Of a stretch of DNA of 64,000 nucleotides, positions 35,006-45,554 are shown in pieces. The notes under the pieces were generated by a model. It worked only from the letters and a program-made list of their open reading frames with translations, was not told the origin of the DNA and searched no databases. This DNA comes from Aureimonas sp. AU22 (GTDB lineage Bacteria > Pseudomonadota > Alphaproteobacteria > Rhizobiales > Rhizobiaceae): assembly GCF_001463745.1 (NCBI RefSeq), contig NZ_BBWJ01000017.1, forward strand, positions 1 to 64,000, read 5' to 3'. A program made the translations under genes and the position numbers. Numbering within the stretch: the first letter of the stretch is position 1; each line of letters opens with the position of its first letter.

Positions 35006-36922
35006 TCAGGCCCGCATCACGCGCTGCGCGGCGTCGCCGAGCGCGCGAAACACGGTCTCGACGATCGCGGTCCGGTCGAGGCCGGAGGCCTTGATCATCG
35101 CCTCGGGTGCGGCGTGGTCGACAAAGCGGTCCGGCATGGTGATCGGTCGCACCTTGAGGCCCCGATCCATCAGTCCATGACGTGCCATGTACTCCAACAC
35201 CTGGGCTGCGAAGCCGCCTGAAGCGCCTTCCTCGATCAGTACGAGCACCTCGTGATTGTGCGCCAGCTGCCGGATCAGGTCGGTGTCGAGCGGCTTGGCG
35301 AAGCGTGCATCAGCGACGGTGGTCGTGAGACCGAAGCCTTCCAGCTCTTCGGCCGCCGCCACCGCCTCGGCGAGGCGAGAGCCGAACGACAGGATGGCGA
35401 CCTTGCTGCCTTCGCGGACGACGCGCCCCCGGCCGATCTCGAGCGCCCGGCCCCGTTCCGGCATCTCGACGCCGGTGCCGTTGCCGCGGGGGTAGCGGAA
35501 CGAGATCGGGCCGTCCTCGTGCTCTACCGCCGTGCGCACCATGTGGCGCAACTCCGCTTCGTCTGCAGCCGCCATCACCACCATGCCGGGCAGGGGGCAG
35601 AGGAACCCGGTGTCGAACGAACCGGCATGCGTCGGCCCGTCGGCGCCGACGAACCCGGCCCGGTCGATCGCGAAGCGGACGGGCAGATGCTGGATCGCGA
35701 CGTCGTGGACGATCTGGTCGTAGGCGCGCTGCAGGAAGGTCGAGTAGATTGCGACGAAGGGCTTGTAGCCCTCGGTCGCCAGGCCCGCCGCGAAGGTGAC
35801 GGCGTGCTGCTCGGCGATTCCGACGTCGAAGGTGCGTTTCGGGAAGGCCTGCCCGAAGAGGTCGAGCCCGGTGCCGTCCGGCATCGCGGCGTTGATGGCG
35901 ACGATCTTCTCGTCCTCGCGCGCTTCCTGAATCAAGGTCTCGGCGAAGACCCGGGTGTAGCTCGGCGCGTTGGACTTCGGCTTCGACTGGGCGCCCGTCA
36001 CGACGTCGAACTTCGAGACGCCGTGATACTTGTCCGCGCTGGCCTCCGCCGGCGGATAGCCCTTGCCCTTGCGCGTCACGACATGGATCAGCACCGGCCC
36101 GTCGCCGGTATCGCGCACGTTCTTCAGGACGGGGAGAAGGTGGTCGAGATCATGGCCGTCGATCGGCCCGACATAGTAGAAGCCGAGCTCCTCGAACATC
36201 GTGCCGCCGGTGAGGAAGCCGCGCGTGAACTCCTCGGTCTTGCGGGCGCCCTCGCGCACGAAGTCCGGAAGCCGGCTCGTCACGGTCTTGGCGCGGTTGC
36301 GCAGCGTTCGGTAGGTCTTGCCGGATACGAGACGGGCGAGATAGGCGCTGAGTGCTCCGGTCGGCGGGGCGATCGACATGTCGTTGTCGTTCAGGATGAC
36401 GATGAGGCGGGCGCCGAGCGCCCCGGCGTTGTTCATCGCCTCGTAGGCCATGCCGGCCGTCATCGCACCGTCGCCGATGACCGAGACGACGTGGTTGCGT
36501 CGCCCGTCCATCTCGCTTGCCACCGCCATGCCGAGGCCGGCGGAAATGGAGGTTGACGAGTGGCCGGCCCCGAACGGATCGTATGGGCTTTCCGTGCGCT
36601 TGGCGAAGCCCGACAGGCCGCCTTCCTGGCGCACGGTCCGCATCGCCTCGCGGCGACCGGTCAGGATCTTGTGCGGATAGGCCTGATGGCCGACGTCCCA
36701 GATCAAGCGGTCGTTCGGCGTATCGAAGACCGCGTGGATCGCGACCGTCAGTTCCACCACGCCGAGACCGGCGCCGAGGTGTCCGCCCGTTCGCGATACG
36801 GCGTCGATCAGGTCGATGCGCAACTCGTCCGCCACCTGCCGCAGCGACGCCTCGGGCAGCCGGCGCAGGTCGGCCGGAGAGGCGAGGCGGTCGAGAAGCG
36901 GAGTGGGTGGGCGCTGAGACAA
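35006..36922 (-). CDS. dxs: 1-deoxy-D-xylulose-5-phosphate synthase
   Basis: A 638-residue thiamine-diphosphate enzyme that condenses pyruvate and glyceraldehyde-3-phosphate, the entry step of the MEP isoprenoid pathway. The [16 protein letters not shown] cofactor motif (about 152-167), [15 protein letters not shown] with the catalytic Glu, and the C-terminal transketolase domain are intact. AGGAGA lies about 10 bases upstream of the ATG. It is at the head of a cluster with tlyA and the RNA methylase, and follows xseB by 100 bases, the usual Rhizobiales order. Confidence 0.97.
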   Translation of the reverse strand: MSQRPPTPLLDRLASPADLRRLPEASLRQVADELRIDLIDAVSRTGGHLGAGLGVVELTVAIHAVFDTPNDRLIWDVGHQAYPHKILTGRREAMRTVRQEGGLSGFAKRTESPYDPFGAGHSSTSISAGLGMAVASEMDGRRNHVVSVIGDGAMTAGMAYEAMNNAGALGARLIVILNDNDMSIAPPTGALSAYLARLVSGKTYRTLRNRAKTVTSRLPDFVREGARKTEEFTRGFLTGGTMFEELGFYYVGPIDGHDLDHLLPVLKNVRDTGDGPVLIHVVTRKGKGYPPAEASADKYHGVSKFDVVTGAQSKPKSNAPSYTRVFAETLIQEAREDEKIVAINAAMPDGTGLDLFGQAFPKRTFDVGIAEQHAVTFAAGLATEGYKPFVAIYSTFLQRAYDQIVHDVAIQHLPVRFAIDRAGFVGADGPTHAGSFDTGFLCPLPGMVVMAAADEAELRHMVRTAVEHEDGPISFRYPRGNGTGVEMPERGRALEIGRGRVVREGSKVAILSFGSRLAEAVAAAEELEGFGLTTTVADARFAKPLDTDLIRQLAHNHEVLVLIEEGASGGFAAQVLEYMARHGLMDRGLKVRPITMPDRFVDHAAPEAMIKASGLDRTAIVETVFRALGDAAQRVMRA

Positions 36923-37022
36923 GAACTTCTCCTGATGCGCGAGCCGGCGGCCAAACCGGCACCCTGCATTTTAGCCTTCTTAGACCGGTTTCAAGCCGCG
37001 TTGTCCATCGGCGGACGGGCGG

Positions 37023-37292
37023 TCAGGCGGGGTCGAGCGGCTCGACGTCCACGGGCTTGCCGCCACGCGAAAGCTTGATCTTCTCGACCTTGTCCTCGGC
37101 CGCGGACAGAAGCCGATCGCAGTGCGACTTCAGCTTTTCGCCGCGCTCGTAGATGCGGATCGAATGCTCCAGCGCGACGTCGCCACGTTCGAGGTCGGAC
37201 ACGATGCGCTCCAGTGCCGACAGGGCCTCCTCGAAGCTCATGCGGCGGATGTCGGAGTCGTCGGCGGGAAGGGCGTTGGTTGTATCGGACAT
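37023..37292 (-). CDS. xseB: Exodeoxyribonuclease VII small subunit
   Basis: An 89-residue small subunit of exonuclease VII, which with the XseA large subunit degrades single-stranded DNA to oligonucleotides. The family core [20 protein letters not shown] and [18 protein letters not shown] is intact; the protein is two helices with a short acidic N-terminal lead. The partner xseA is not in the window. It lies 33 bases after the histone deacetylase-like gene. Confidence 0.95.
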   Translation of the reverse strand: MSDTTNALPADDSDIRRMSFEEALSALERIVSDLERGDVALEHSIRIYERGEKLKSHCDRLLSAAEDKVEKIKLSRGGKPVDVEPLDPA

Positions 37293-37325
37293 GGCGAACC
37301 TTTTTGGCGCTCGGGAGCGCGCGTT

Positions 37326-38258
37326 TCAGCCGACCATCAGGCGCTGGACGTGAACGGCGACAGATCGCTCCAGCGCGATCAGGTCGTAGCCGCCCTCCAG
37401 CACGCTCACGAGACGGTTGCCGGCATGGCGGGAGGCGACCTCGAGCAGCTTGCCGGTCGCCCAGTCGAAGTCGCCTTCGACGAGATTGAGCCCGGCCAGT
37501 GGGTCGCGGTGATGCGCGTCGAATCCGGCGGAAATGATGACGAGGTCGGGCCTGAACGCGTCGAGCGCCGGCATGACCCTGGCGGTGAAGGCGGCACGGA
37601 ATTCGTCGGTTCCGTCGCCCTCGCCGAGCGGTACGTTGACGATGTTGCCCGCACCCGTCTCCGATTCGGCGCCGGTGCCGGGGTAGAGCGGCGCCTGATG
37701 GGTGGAAACGTAGAGGACGGAAGGGTCCGACCAGAAGATGTCCTGCGTGCCATTGCCGTGGTGGACGTCCCAGTCGACGATCGCAACGCGTTCCAGTCCG
37801 TGCACAGCCTGCGCATGGCGCGCGGCGACCGCGGCCTGGTTGAACAGGCAGAAACCCATCGCCGTCTCGCGCTCGGCGTGGTGCCCGGGGGGGCGGGCGG
37901 CGACGAAGACGTTGCGCGCATCGCCGGACACGACGTCATCGACGGCCGCACAGGCGGCACCGACCGAGTGAAGCGCTGCGGCGAAGCTCTTCGGGCTTAC
38001 CACCGTGTCGCCGTCGATGCGAACCAGCCCTTCCGTCGGCGTCGCGCGTGCGATCTTGCGCACGTGTTCCACCGAGTGGCAGCGATAGACGGCTTCGACG
38101 GAGCCTTCCGGCGCCAGCACGCGGTCGAGGTTCTGGAAGGGCTCGGCCTCCAGCGCCGCGGCGACGGCCGCCATGCGCTCGGGCCGCTCGGGATGGCCGG
38201 GTCCCGTCAGGTGCTCGGCGAAGATCGGGTGATGGTAGAGACGCGTCATCATCGGCAA
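37326..38258 (-). CDS. Histone deacetylase family protein
   Basis: A 310-residue class II-type zinc deacetylase (acetoin-utilisation/APAH group). Active-site elements are PPGHHAERE, VDWDVHHGNGTQDIFW with the Asp-x-His zinc ligands, and SAGFDAHHRDPLAGL. In bacteria these enzymes deacetylate polyamines or small amides; the substrate here is unknown. Gene order aroC, this gene, xseB, dxs is typical of Rhizobiales. Complete, with normal length. Confidence 0.92.
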   Translation of the reverse strand: MPMMTRLYHHPIFAEHLTGPGHPERPERMAAVAAALEAEPFQNLDRVLAPEGSVEAVYRCHSVEHVRKIARATPTEGLVRIDGDTVVSPKSFAAALHSVGAACAAVDDVVSGDARNVFVAARPPGHHAERETAMGFCLFNQAAVAARHAQAVHGLERVAIVDWDVHHGNGTQDIFWSDPSVLYVSTHQAPLYPGTGAESETGAGNIVNVPLGEGDGTDEFRAAFTARVMPALDAFRPDLVIISAGFDAHHRDPLAGLNLVEGDFDWATGKLLEVASRHAGNRLVSVLEGGYDLIALERSVAVHVQRLMVG

Positions 38259-38305
38259 ACGTCTCGGGAGCGAGGACAGGGCAGGGCGGAGCTTGGCACC
38301 GGACG

Positions 38306-39397
38306 TCAGCGACCCGTCTGCGCGCGATGGCGCAGATAGTGGTCGGCGATGGCGCAGGCGACCATGGCCTCGCCGATGGGCACGGCGCGAATGCCGACGC
38401 AGGGGTCGTGCCGGCCCTTCGTCATCACGTCCACCTCCTGGCCGTCGGCGTCGACCGAGCGGCGGGGCGTGAGGATCGAGGACGTCGGCTTGACCGCGAA
38501 ACGCGCGACGATCGGCTGGCCCGTGGCGATCCCGCCGAGGATGCCGCCGGCGTGGTTCGACAGGAACTGCGGCCGCCCGTCGTTGCCCATCCGGATTTCG
38601 TCGGCGTTCTCTTCGCCCGACAGCGTGGCGGAGGCGAAGCCGTCGCCGATCTCGACGCCCTTCACGGCATTGATCGACATGAGGCCGGCCGCGATGTCGG
38701 CGTCGAGCTTGCCGTAGAGTGGGGCGCCGAGCCCGGCGGGAACGCCCTCCGCCACGACTTCCACCACGGCCCCGATGGAGGAGCCGCGCTTGCGCACGCC
38801 GTCGAGCAGTTCGGCCCAGCGCTCGGCCGTCTCGGCATCCGGGCAGAAGAACGGGTTGCGACGGGTTTCCTCCCAGTCGAAGCGGGTGCGATCGATGGCG
38901 ACGTCGCCGATCTGCACGAGCGCGCCGCGCACCATGAGGCCGGGCACGACGAGCCGCGCGATGGCGCCGGCCGCCACGCGCGTCGCCGTCTCGCGCGCTG
39001 ACGAGCGACCGCCGCCGCGATAGTCGCGCACGCCATACTTCATGTCGTAGGTGATGTCGGCATGGCCGGGCCGATAGCGCCGCGCGATCTCCGAATAGTC
39101 TTTCGATCGCTGGTCCACGTTGTCGATGTGGAGCGCGATCGGCGTGCCGGTGGACACGAGCTCGCCCTCGGCATCGCCCGGCATCACACCCGAAAGCACG
39201 CGCGCCTGATCGGGCTCCTGCCGCTGCGTCGTGTAGCGCGACTGGCCGGGGCGGCGCTCGTCGAGATAGCGCTGGATGTGCGCTTCCGAGAAGCGCAGGC
39301 CCGGCGGCGTCCCGTCCACCACACAGCCGATGGCCGCGCCGTGGCTCTCACCCCAGGTGGTCACGCGGAAGAGGTGGCCGAAACTGTTGTGTGACAT
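38306..39397 (-). CDS. aroC: Chorismate synthase
   Basis: A 363-residue FMN-dependent enzyme forming chorismate from EPSP, the last shikimate step. Signatures [49 protein letters not shown] and [17 protein letters not shown] are intact. The open frame continues upstream, but ATG 39397 begins the canonical N-terminus. The Shine-Dalgarno is weak. It heads a minus-strand run with the histone deacetylase-like gene (47-base gap) and is divergent from the DUF1344 gene. Confidence 0.97.
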   Translation of the reverse strand: MSHNSFGHLFRVTTWGESHGAAIGCVVDGTPPGLRFSEAHIQRYLDERRPGQSRYTTQRQEPDQARVLSGVMPGDAEGELVSTGTPIALHIDNVDQRSKDYSEIARRYRPGHADITYDMKYGVRDYRGGGRSSARETATRVAAGAIARLVVPGLMVRGALVQIGDVAIDRTRFDWEETRRNPFFCPDAETAERWAELLDGVRKRGSSIGAVVEVVAEGVPAGLGAPLYGKLDADIAAGLMSINAVKGVEIGDGFASATLSGEENADEIRMGNDGRPQFLSNHAGGILGGIATGQPIVARFAVKPTSSILTPRRSVDADGQEVDVMTKGRHDPCVGIRAVPIGEAMVACAIADHYLRHRAQTGR

Positions 39398-39587
39398 GAA
39401 GGTCCGCCGATCCCGTTGGCGCGCACGCCCATGAGCAAGTCGCCGATATGGCAGGGGTGATGCAGGGAAAATCGCGGTTGGGCAAGCCGATGGGCGCCCG
39501 AAAAAACCATAATCATCCCGGAACTTGCGCCCCGTCGAATCCTCGCGCGTGGCAGTCCGTGCCGCACGCCCATGCCGGAGCCTCCCG

Positions 39588-39812
39588 ATGACGAGACGGG
39601 TCGTCGCCTTCTTCGCCTGTTCGTTCCTCAGCGTATCGGCCACCTATCCGGCGGCTGCTCGGGAAACGGGCGGGACCATCGAGGCGATCGACCGCGACGA
39701 GGCGTCGCTGAAGCTGTCCGACGGAGCGACCTACAAACTGCCCGAAGCCTTCGACTACACGGCCGTTCGCCTAGGCATGGAAGTCGTGGTCGTCTACGAG
39801 GCGCATGCCTAG
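39588..39812 (+). CDS. DUF1344 family exported protein
   Basis: A 74-residue protein with a signal peptide ([20 protein letters not shown], cleaved near AAAR) and the DUF1344 core: [43 protein letters not shown]. It is a small beta-barrel-like periplasmic protein common in Rhizobiales; function unknown. GGAG lies 7 bases before ATG 39588, which is preferred to the longer upstream frame. Its TAG is shared with the convergent phosphatase stop in a CTAG. Confidence 0.85.
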   Translation: MTRRVVAFFACSFLSVSATYPAAARETGGTIEAIDRDEASLKLSDGATYKLPEAFDYTAVRLGMEVVVVYEAHA

Positions 39813-40405
39813 ACCCAGTCGAAACGGCCTTCGCGGACGCGCAGGATACGGTCCTGCGGAATGCCCGTCTTCGATGCCTCGGTCGGCGAAAGGCCGGCGA
39901 AGGCGTGGAGGAAGGCCCGCGTGATGCCGCCGTGGGCGACCACGATGCTCGGACCATCCAGCTCGCGAAAGAACGGCGCGATGCGTTCCGCGAGTCCGGC
40001 ATAGGTTTCCGCGCCGTCGCCCGGCGGCAGGAAGTGCCATTTGTCGGCATCGCGACGGGCGGCCTGATCCGGATACAGCTGGACGAGTTCCGGCACGGTG
40101 TAGCCCTGCCAGTCGCCGAAATGGATCTCCTTCAACCGCTCGTCGCGGCGGAACGCATCGGGATCGAGCCCCGACTCGGTCCGGATCGTGCGCATCGTGT
40201 CGGCCGCACGCGTCATCGGGCTGGACACGTAGGCAAAGCTCGCGACCTCGCTACCGAGGACGTTGGCGAGGTATCTGCCGTTGCGGCGTGCCTGCGCGAA
40301 GCCGCTGCGGTTCAGCGGAATATCGCTCTGGCCCTGGAGGCGCGCTTCGGCGTTCCAGTCCGTCTGCCCGTGACGGCAGAGGTAGATCAGGGGAAGGCTG
40401 CTCAC
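39809..40405 (-). CDS. Histidine phosphatase family protein
   Basis: A 198-residue phosphoglycerate-mutase-like phosphatase: RHG motif at residues 11-13 (LCRHGQTDWN), a second arginine in SSPMTRAADTM, the acid-base region LKEIHFGDWQG and the terminal histidine in VVAHGGITRAFL. Relatives act on phosphoglycerates or other phospho-metabolites; specificity unknown. GTG 40405 is the best start by family alignment, with 14 bases between it and the fabI stop; its ribosome site is weak. Confidence 0.88.
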   Translation of the reverse strand: MSSLPLIYLCRHGQTDWNAEARLQGQSDIPLNRSGFAQARRNGRYLANVLGSEVASFAYVSSPMTRAADTMRTIRTESGLDPDAFRRDERLKEIHFGDWQGYTVPELVQLYPDQAARRDADKWHFLPPGDGAETYAGLAERIAPFFRELDGPSIVVAHGGITRAFLHAFAGLSPTEASKTGIPQDRILRVREGRFDWV

Positions 40406-40419
40406 GTCGGAAGGGCTCG

Positions 40420-41238
40420 TCAGTCCTTGATGACGGAAATGTCGGGCGCGTCCACGGCCTTCATGCCGACGACGTGGTAGCCCGAATCCGCGTGGTGGAC
40501 CTCGCCCGTCACCGAGCGGGACAGATCGGACAGGAGGTAGAGGCCGACATCGCCAACCTCCTCGATCGTCACCGTGCGGCGCAGCGGGGCGTTGTATTCG
40601 TTCCACTTCAGGATGTAGCGGAAGTCGCCGATGCCCGAGGCTGCGAGCGTCTTGATCGGGCCGGCCGAGATGGCGTTGACGCGGATATTCTTCGGGCCGA
40701 GATCGACGGCCAGATACTTCACGCTCGCTTCCAGAGCCGCCTTGGCGACGCCCATCACGTTGTAGTTCGGCATGACCTTCTCGGCGCCGTAGTAGGTCAG
40801 GGTCAGCATCGACCCGCCGTCGGTCATCAGCTTCTCGGCCCGCTGCGCGACCGCCGTGAAGGAATAGACGGAGATGTTCATGGTCTTGGTGAAGTTCGCT
40901 TCGGTCGTGTCGACGTAGCGGCCCGTCAGCTCGTCCTTGTCCGAGAAGCCGATGGCGTGGACGAGAAAATCGAGCTTGCCCCACTTTTCTTCCAGGGCCT
41001 TGAAGCAGGCATCGATGGTCGCGGGATCGCCGACGTCGCAATGACCACAGACGAAGGCGCCGAGTTCGGCCGCGAGCGGCTCGACGCGCTTGCGCAGGGC
41101 ATCGCCCTGGTAGGTGAAGGCGATCTCGGCGCCCTGCGCGGCCAGGGCCTTGGCGATACCGTAGGCGATGGAGCGGTTGTTGGCGACGCCGAGGATCACG
41201 CCCCGCTTCCCCTTCATCAGGCCCAACGAATCCACCAT
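40420..41238 (-). CDS. fabI: Enoyl-[acyl-carrier-protein] reductase (NADH)
   Basis: A 272-residue SDR-type reductase for the final step of each fatty-acid elongation cycle. The GVANNRSIAYGIA nucleotide loop (about 16-28) and the Tyr-x6-Lys catalytic pair (in NYNVMGVAKAAL) identify FabI and not FabG. GGAG lies 8 bases before ATG 41238, overruling a longer open frame. Target of triclosan-type inhibitors in relatives. It is probably co-transcribed with the downstream phosphatase. Confidence 0.95.
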   Translation of the reverse strand: MVDSLGLMKGKRGVILGVANNRSIAYGIAKALAAQGAEIAFTYQGDALRKRVEPLAAELGAFVCGHCDVGDPATIDACFKALEEKWGKLDFLVHAIGFSDKDELTGRYVDTTEANFTKTMNISVYSFTAVAQRAEKLMTDGGSMLTLTYYGAEKVMPNYNVMGVAKAALEASVKYLAVDLGPKNIRVNAISAGPIKTLAASGIGDFRYILKWNEYNAPLRRTVTIEEVGDVGLYLLSDLSRSVTGEVHHADSGYHVVGMKAVDAPDISVIKD

Positions 41239-41346
41239 GGCCTGAACTCCCTCGTATCGTTTCTGAATTTCCTGTTGGGGCGGCGGTATGGCATAGCCTC
41301 CTCCGGCCAGCAAGCAGGCCCGAGCTTTCGCGGGGGAAGCCGAGCC

Positions 41347-42291
41347 TCAACCGCGTTCGTCGCGCCGTTTCTCGAACAGCGCGGTCAGCTCCGGATCGGG
41401 CTGCGCGGGGAGGGCGATCGACAGCGTCACGAGGATGTCGCCCCGTCCTCCATCCTTGCGCGTAAGGCCCTTGCCCTTGAGCCGAAGGGTGCGGCCCGAC
41501 GTCGTCCAGGGCTGAATCTTCGTCGCCACACGCCCTTCGAGCGTCTCGACTGTGACGCGGCCGCCGAGCACCGCGGTTTCCAGATCGACGTTCTGCTCCA
41601 GGAGGAGGTCGCGGCCGGTGACGCTGAAACGTGCGTGGTCGGCAAAGGATATGGTCACGAGCGCATCGCCGGCGGGGCCGCCGTTGAACACGGCCGGCTG
41701 ACCCTGGCCGCGCAGGCGAATGACCTGCCCGTCCTCCACGCCTTCGGGAAGACGAATCGCCAGCCGCTTCCCGTTCGGGAAGATGGCCTCGACCTTTTCG
41801 TCCGAGACGACGTCCTCGAGCCGCACTTTCAGGGTCGCGTTGATGTCTTCGCCCTTGGAGGGCGTGTTGCGGGCCGCCGTGAACCCGGAACGCGCACCGC
41901 GCTTGGCACCGAACGCCTGCTCGAAGAAATCGCCGAAGATGTTCTCGGCGCCCGGGATGTCCGCCCCCGCGCCGCTGCGGAAATCGAAGGAGCCGCTGCT
42001 CGCTCCCGGTCCCCCGAACGGGCTTCCGCCCCCCCCACCGCCGAAACCGGAGAACCCCTGGAACTTGACCTTGCCTTCCGCATCGATCTCGCCCCGGTCG
42101 AACTGCCCGCGCTTTTCCTTGTCGCCCAGGATCTCGTAGGCCTGGTTGGCCTCGTTGAAGAGGGCGCTCGCGCTCGCGTCGGCCCCGTTCGCGTCGGGAT
42201 GATACTTCTTGGCGAGCTTACGGAAGGCGGACTTGATCTCCGCCTCGCTGGCGGTGCGGGCCACGCCGAGAACGGTATAGGGGTCGCGCAT
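41347..42291 (-). CDS. DnaJ/CbpA-type J-domain co-chaperone
   Basis: A 314-residue co-chaperone. N-terminal J domain (residues 3-68) with the HPD tripeptide at 31-33, a Gly/Ser/Phe-rich linker (about 80-100), then the two beta-rich substrate-binding domains of CbpA-type proteins (KLEDV-like segment, RLPEGVEDGQVIRLRGQG). The cysteine-rich zinc domain of full DnaJ is missing, which places it in the CbpA group. It would stimulate DnaK ATPase. AGGAAA precedes the ATG by about 10 bases. Confidence 0.92.
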   Translation of the reverse strand: MRDPYTVLGVARTASEAEIKSAFRKLAKKYHPDANGADASASALFNEANQAYEILGDKEKRGQFDRGEIDAEGKVKFQGFSGFGGGGGGSPFGGPGASSGSFDFRSGAGADIPGAENIFGDFFEQAFGAKRGARSGFTAARNTPSKGEDINATLKVRLEDVVSDEKVEAIFPNGKRLAIRLPEGVEDGQVIRLRGQGQPAVFNGGPAGDALVTISFADHARFSVTGRDLLLEQNVDLETAVLGGRVTVETLEGRVATKIQPWTTSGRTLRLKGKGLTRKDGGRGDILVTLSIALPAQPDPELTALFEKRRDERG

Positions 42292-42430
42292 TCGGAATCG
42301 GTTTCCTGGTGGTCGGAGGTGAGTCTCCCGTGATCATCCGCGGGAATCGCCGCAAGAATGGGCGACGGCCGCATATATGGCGAGCCCGTCGCGCAAATTG
42401 AAGTGGGACGGTCCGAGGGCGCTGAACGGC

Positions 42431-42850
42431 CTATCGATCTTCCGAGAAGCGGGTCAGCGTCCACTCCCCCTGTCCGGTCGTGCACGCTTCGCCCGCATAG
42501 AGCGCCACCCCGTCGAACCGCTGGCGCGACGTCGTGAACTGGCGGCACACGGCGTCGCCCGCCCGCGTCTCGCTAATCGCGGTGATCGTGCCGCTGGCGC
42601 CCGTGTCGGCGTTCGACCAGGCGAGAGGAGCGGTGTCCACCTTGTCGATGTTGGCGGCGGACACGGCATTGCGCACCGTGCGACTGTCGGACAGTGTCTC
42701 GGCGGCGAAAGCCGGATCGACCGGCGGGATCGATGCCGTGGTCAGGGTCTGATCGACTGCGACGTCTTCCAGGCCCTTGCCGCTGATTACCGTGCAGCCC
42801 GACAAGCCAGCAGCGAGGACACAGACGAAAGCGAGGCGGGTTCCTTCCAT
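42431..42850 (-). CDS. RT0821/Lpp0805 family surface lipoprotein
   Basis: A 139-residue predicted lipoprotein: signal peptide with lipobox LSGC at residues about 16-19 ([13 protein letters not shown]), then a domain ending in [29 protein letters not shown], the C-terminal pattern of this 17-kDa-antigen-like family. Outer-membrane location is likely. ATG 42850 fits the signal peptide; the longer frame lacks support. Divergent from pdxH across 79 bases, with dnaJ-type gene downstream. Confidence 0.85.
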   Translation of the reverse strand: MEGTRLAFVCVLAAGLSGCTVISGKGLEDVAVDQTLTTASIPPVDPAFAAETLSDSRTVRNAVSAANIDKVDTAPLAWSNADTGASGTITAISETRAGDAVCRQFTTSRQRFDGVALYAGEACTTGQGEWTLTRFSEDR

Positions 42851-42929
42851 GATCGAAACTCGGCCTTTGCCACCGGTGGGACCTGACGTAGGTACCGGGG
42901 GAACATCATTCGAAAAATTGGATTCAAGA

Positions 42930-43547
42930 ATGAACAAGTCGACCTTAACGTTCGGTGAAGGCGGGTTGCCTCTGGACCCATACGAAGCCCTCACCGCATG
43001 GCTTCGCGACGCGGAAGAGTCGGAAGTCAACGACCCGACGGCGATGGCCCTGGCCAGCGTCGACGAGGATGGACTGCCCGACGTGCGGATGGTTCTCCTG
43101 AAGGCGTTCGACGAACGCGGCCTCGTCTTCTACACCAATTTCGAAAGCCGGAAAGGGGAGCAGATCCTCGCCAACCGCAAGGCCGCGCTTTGCATGCATT
43201 GGAAAAGCCGGCGGCGGCAGTTCCGGGCGCGCGGTCCGGTGGAGATCGTCACCGAGGCCGAGGCAGACGCCTATTTCGACGGGCGTCCCCACGGCAGCCG
43301 CATCGGCGCATGGGCGTCGCAGCAGAGCCGCCCGCTCGCCAGCCGTGCGGTCCTGGAAGGGCAGGTGGCTGACGTCGAGGCCAGGTACGGGGAGCAGGTG
43401 CCGCGCCCTCCGCACTGGTCGGGCTTTCGCATCATGCCGGTCGAGATCGAGTTCTGGCAGGACGGCGAGTTCCGACTGCACGACCGATTCCGGTTCGAGC
43501 GTGCGGCCGGCAACGGGGGATGGGCGATCCAGCGGCTCTATCCCTGA
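42930..43547 (+). CDS. pdxH: Pyridoxamine 5'-phosphate oxidase
   Basis: A 205-residue FMN oxidase that converts pyridoxine or pyridoxamine phosphate to PLP. Motifs [24 protein letters not shown], the WASQQSRPL segment and [16 protein letters not shown] are intact; the C-terminus ends IQRLYP as in the family. ATG 42930 gives the normal length but has a weak ribosome site; an upstream in-frame ATG at 42849 would add a low-quality extension. PLP is needed by the decarboxylase and ThrC in this window. Confidence 0.94.
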   Translation: MNKSTLTFGEGGLPLDPYEALTAWLRDAEESEVNDPTAMALASVDEDGLPDVRMVLLKAFDERGLVFYTNFESRKGEQILANRKAALCMHWKSRRRQFRARGPVEIVTEAEADAYFDGRPHGSRIGAWASQQSRPLASRAVLEGQVADVEARYGEQVPRPPHWSGFRIMPVEIEFWQDGEFRLHDRFRFERAAGNGGWAIQRLYP

Positions 43548-43562
43548 GGCCGGCGGCGGGCA

Positions 43563-44981
43563 TCACGCCTGCGTGCCGCCCACGGTCATCCGATCCATGC
43601 GCAGATGGGGCTGGCCGACGCCGACCGGCACCCACTGGCCCGCCTTGCCGCAATTGCCGATGCCCAGATCCAACGCGGCGTCGTTTCCGACCATCGAGAC
43701 GCGATGCATCGCATCCGGCCCGTTGCCGATCAGCATCGCGCCCTTCACCGGCTCGGCCACCTTGCCGTCGCGGATGCGATAGGCCTCCGTGCAGTTGAAC
43801 ACGAACTTGCCCGATGTGATGTCGACCTGCCCGCCGTTGAACGAGACCGCATAGATGCCGTCCTTCACCGAAGCGAGGATCTCTTCCGGCGTATGGGCGC
43901 CGTCCAGCATCATCGTGTTGGTCATGCGCGGCATCGGCGCGTGGGCATAGGACTGGCGGCGTCCGTTGCCGGTCGCTTTCATGCCCATCAGCCGCGCGTT
44001 CTGCCGGTCCTGCATGTAGTTCACCAGCTTGCCGTCCTCGATCAGGACGGTGCGGTTGGTCGGCGTGCCCTCGTCGTCGACCGACAGCGATCCGCGCCGC
44101 TCGGCGATCGTGCCGTCGTCGACCACGGTGACGCCGCGCGCGGCGACCTGGCTGCCGAGGAGGCCGGAGAAGGCCGAGGTCTTCTTGCGATTGTAGTCGC
44201 CCTCGAGCCCGTGGCCGACCGCCTCGTGCAGCATCACGCCTGGCCATCCCGCGGCAAGCACGGTGTCGAACGTTCCGGCTGGCGCCGGGACGGCTTCCAG
44301 GTTCAGCTTCGCCTGCCGGAGGGCTTCGTCGGCGATGGAGCGCCAGCTGTCGCGGCCGGCGAGCTGTAGGAACCCGTGCCGGCCGCCCGCGCCGCCCGAC
44401 CCCGTCTCCTGGCGATCGCCGCGCCCAGCGACCACGGACACGTTGAGACGAACCAGCGGGCGCACGTCGCGGACGAGGCGTCCATCGGCCCGCAGGATTT
44501 CGACCACCTGCCATTGCGAGGCGAGCGACGCGCTGACCTGTCGCACGGATTCGTCCGCGCCGCGAAGATAGGCGTCGATCTCGGTGAGAAGTCTCACCTT
44601 TTCCTCGAACGAGGGTTCGGGGATCGGGTTCTCCGCGCCGTAGAGATGACGGTTGGTTCCCTTCGGCCCATCGGCCGCAACGCCGGAATGGCCGGATCGG
44701 ACGGCACCGACCGAGGCCGCCGCGCGGCGAAGCGAGCCCGCCGACAGGTCGCCGGAGTGGGCGAAGCCAATGGCCTCGCCAGCGACGGCGCGCAGGCCGA
44801 ATCCCTGGTCGGTGGAGAAGTCGCCGGCCTTCAGACGACCGTTGTCGAACAGGAGCGACTCCTGTTCGCGATATTCCAAGAAGAGTTCGCCGTCATCCGC
44901 GCCGTGCAGCGTCTGCGAGACGATCCCCTCGACCTCCGCGCGCGACAGGTCGAACAGGTCGATCAGGGAAGAAGTCATCAT
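43563..44981 (-). CDS. tldD: Metalloprotease TldD
   Basis: A 472-residue cytoplasmic zinc protease that works with TldE (PmbA) on modified peptides and unfolded substrates. The zinc motif HEAVGH is at residues 252-257, within PGVMLHEAVGHGLEGDYNRKK, and the C-terminal MDRMTVGG is normal. Two consecutive ATG codons start the gene; GGAG is best spaced for the second. The partner pmbA/tldE is not in the window. Confidence 0.95.
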   Translation of the reverse strand: MMTSSLIDLFDLSRAEVEGIVSQTLHGADDGELFLEYREQESLLFDNGRLKAGDFSTDQGFGLRAVAGEAIGFAHSGDLSAGSLRRAAASVGAVRSGHSGVAADGPKGTNRHLYGAENPIPEPSFEEKVRLLTEIDAYLRGADESVRQVSASLASQWQVVEILRADGRLVRDVRPLVRLNVSVVAGRGDRQETGSGGAGGRHGFLQLAGRDSWRSIADEALRQAKLNLEAVPAPAGTFDTVLAAGWPGVMLHEAVGHGLEGDYNRKKTSAFSGLLGSQVAARGVTVVDDGTIAERRGSLSVDDEGTPTNRTVLIEDGKLVNYMQDRQNARLMGMKATGNGRRQSYAHAPMPRMTNTMMLDGAHTPEEILASVKDGIYAVSFNGGQVDITSGKFVFNCTEAYRIRDGKVAEPVKGAMLIGNGPDAMHRVSMVGNDAALDLGIGNCGKAGQWVPVGVGQPHLRMDRMTVGGTQA

Positions 44982-45056
44982 CCGCTCCGCTGGCCTTCGA
45001 TGTGTCGCGCTGACATAGGGGGGCGGGGAGGGGATGTCACGTTGGGCGGGCGCTGT

Positions 45057-45554
45057 TCAGGGAAGCGCGTCGAACCCCTCGCGGAAGCCGGCGAGATCGA
45101 CCGGAATGCCGATTCCCTCTTCCGGGGTCTGGAACACGATGAAGGTGGCGGACTTGCCGGTCGACAACGTGTCGCGCAGCGTATCCTCAAGAATCACCTC
45201 GGCATAGCAGCCGTCCTCGAAGCAACGCACGAACTGCGCGCGCCCGATGTCCTTGCCATCGACATAGAGGCCGAGGCCGTTAGGCAGAAGGATGCCGAGC
45301 GGCGCGAGGACACGAAGAATGCGCGCCTTGCCGTCGGCGGTCTTGAGGGCCAGGACCGACAGCCCCACCTCCGGTCGATCCTCCGCCACGACGTTCTGCA
45401 GGAGGGCGCACTGCTCGCCGGCCGCGCCGGCCGGCTGATCGCACACCACAGCCCAGGCCCCGTGCTGCGACTTCACCGTGCCGGTTTGCGCCTGCGCCGG
45501 AGCGGCCAGGAGAAGCGGGAGAGCGGCGAGGGCCGAGGCGATAGCTAGCTTCAT
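45057..45554 (-). CDS. Invasion-associated locus B (IalB) family protein
   Basis: A 165-residue periplasmic protein with a clear signal peptide (residues 1-22, PAQA cleavage) and the IalB core: HGAWAVVCDQPAG near 31-43, a second cysteine pair, and an ISxPVDLAGFREGFDAL-like C-terminus (IGIPVDLAGFREGFDAL). Named after the Bartonella erythrocyte-invasion protein, but widespread in non-pathogenic Rhizobiales, so virulence should not be inferred. GGAAAG precedes the ATG. Divergent from the cytochrome oxidase operon. Confidence 0.88.
   Translation of the reverse strand: MKLAIASALAALPLLLAAPAQAQTGTVKSQHGAWAVVCDQPAGAAGEQCALLQNVVAEDRPEVGLSVLALKTADGKARILRVLAPLGILLPNGLGLYVDGKDIGRAQFVRCFEDGCYAEVILEDTLRDTLSTGKSATFIVFQTPEEGIGIPVDLAGFREGFDALP

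Noticed and set aside
35252-36556. Plus-strand frame of 434 codons
   Set aside because: Antisense to dxs.
40288-42333. Plus-strand frame of 681 codons
   Set aside because: Antisense to the histidine phosphatase, fabI and dnaJ-type genes; no recognisable domain.
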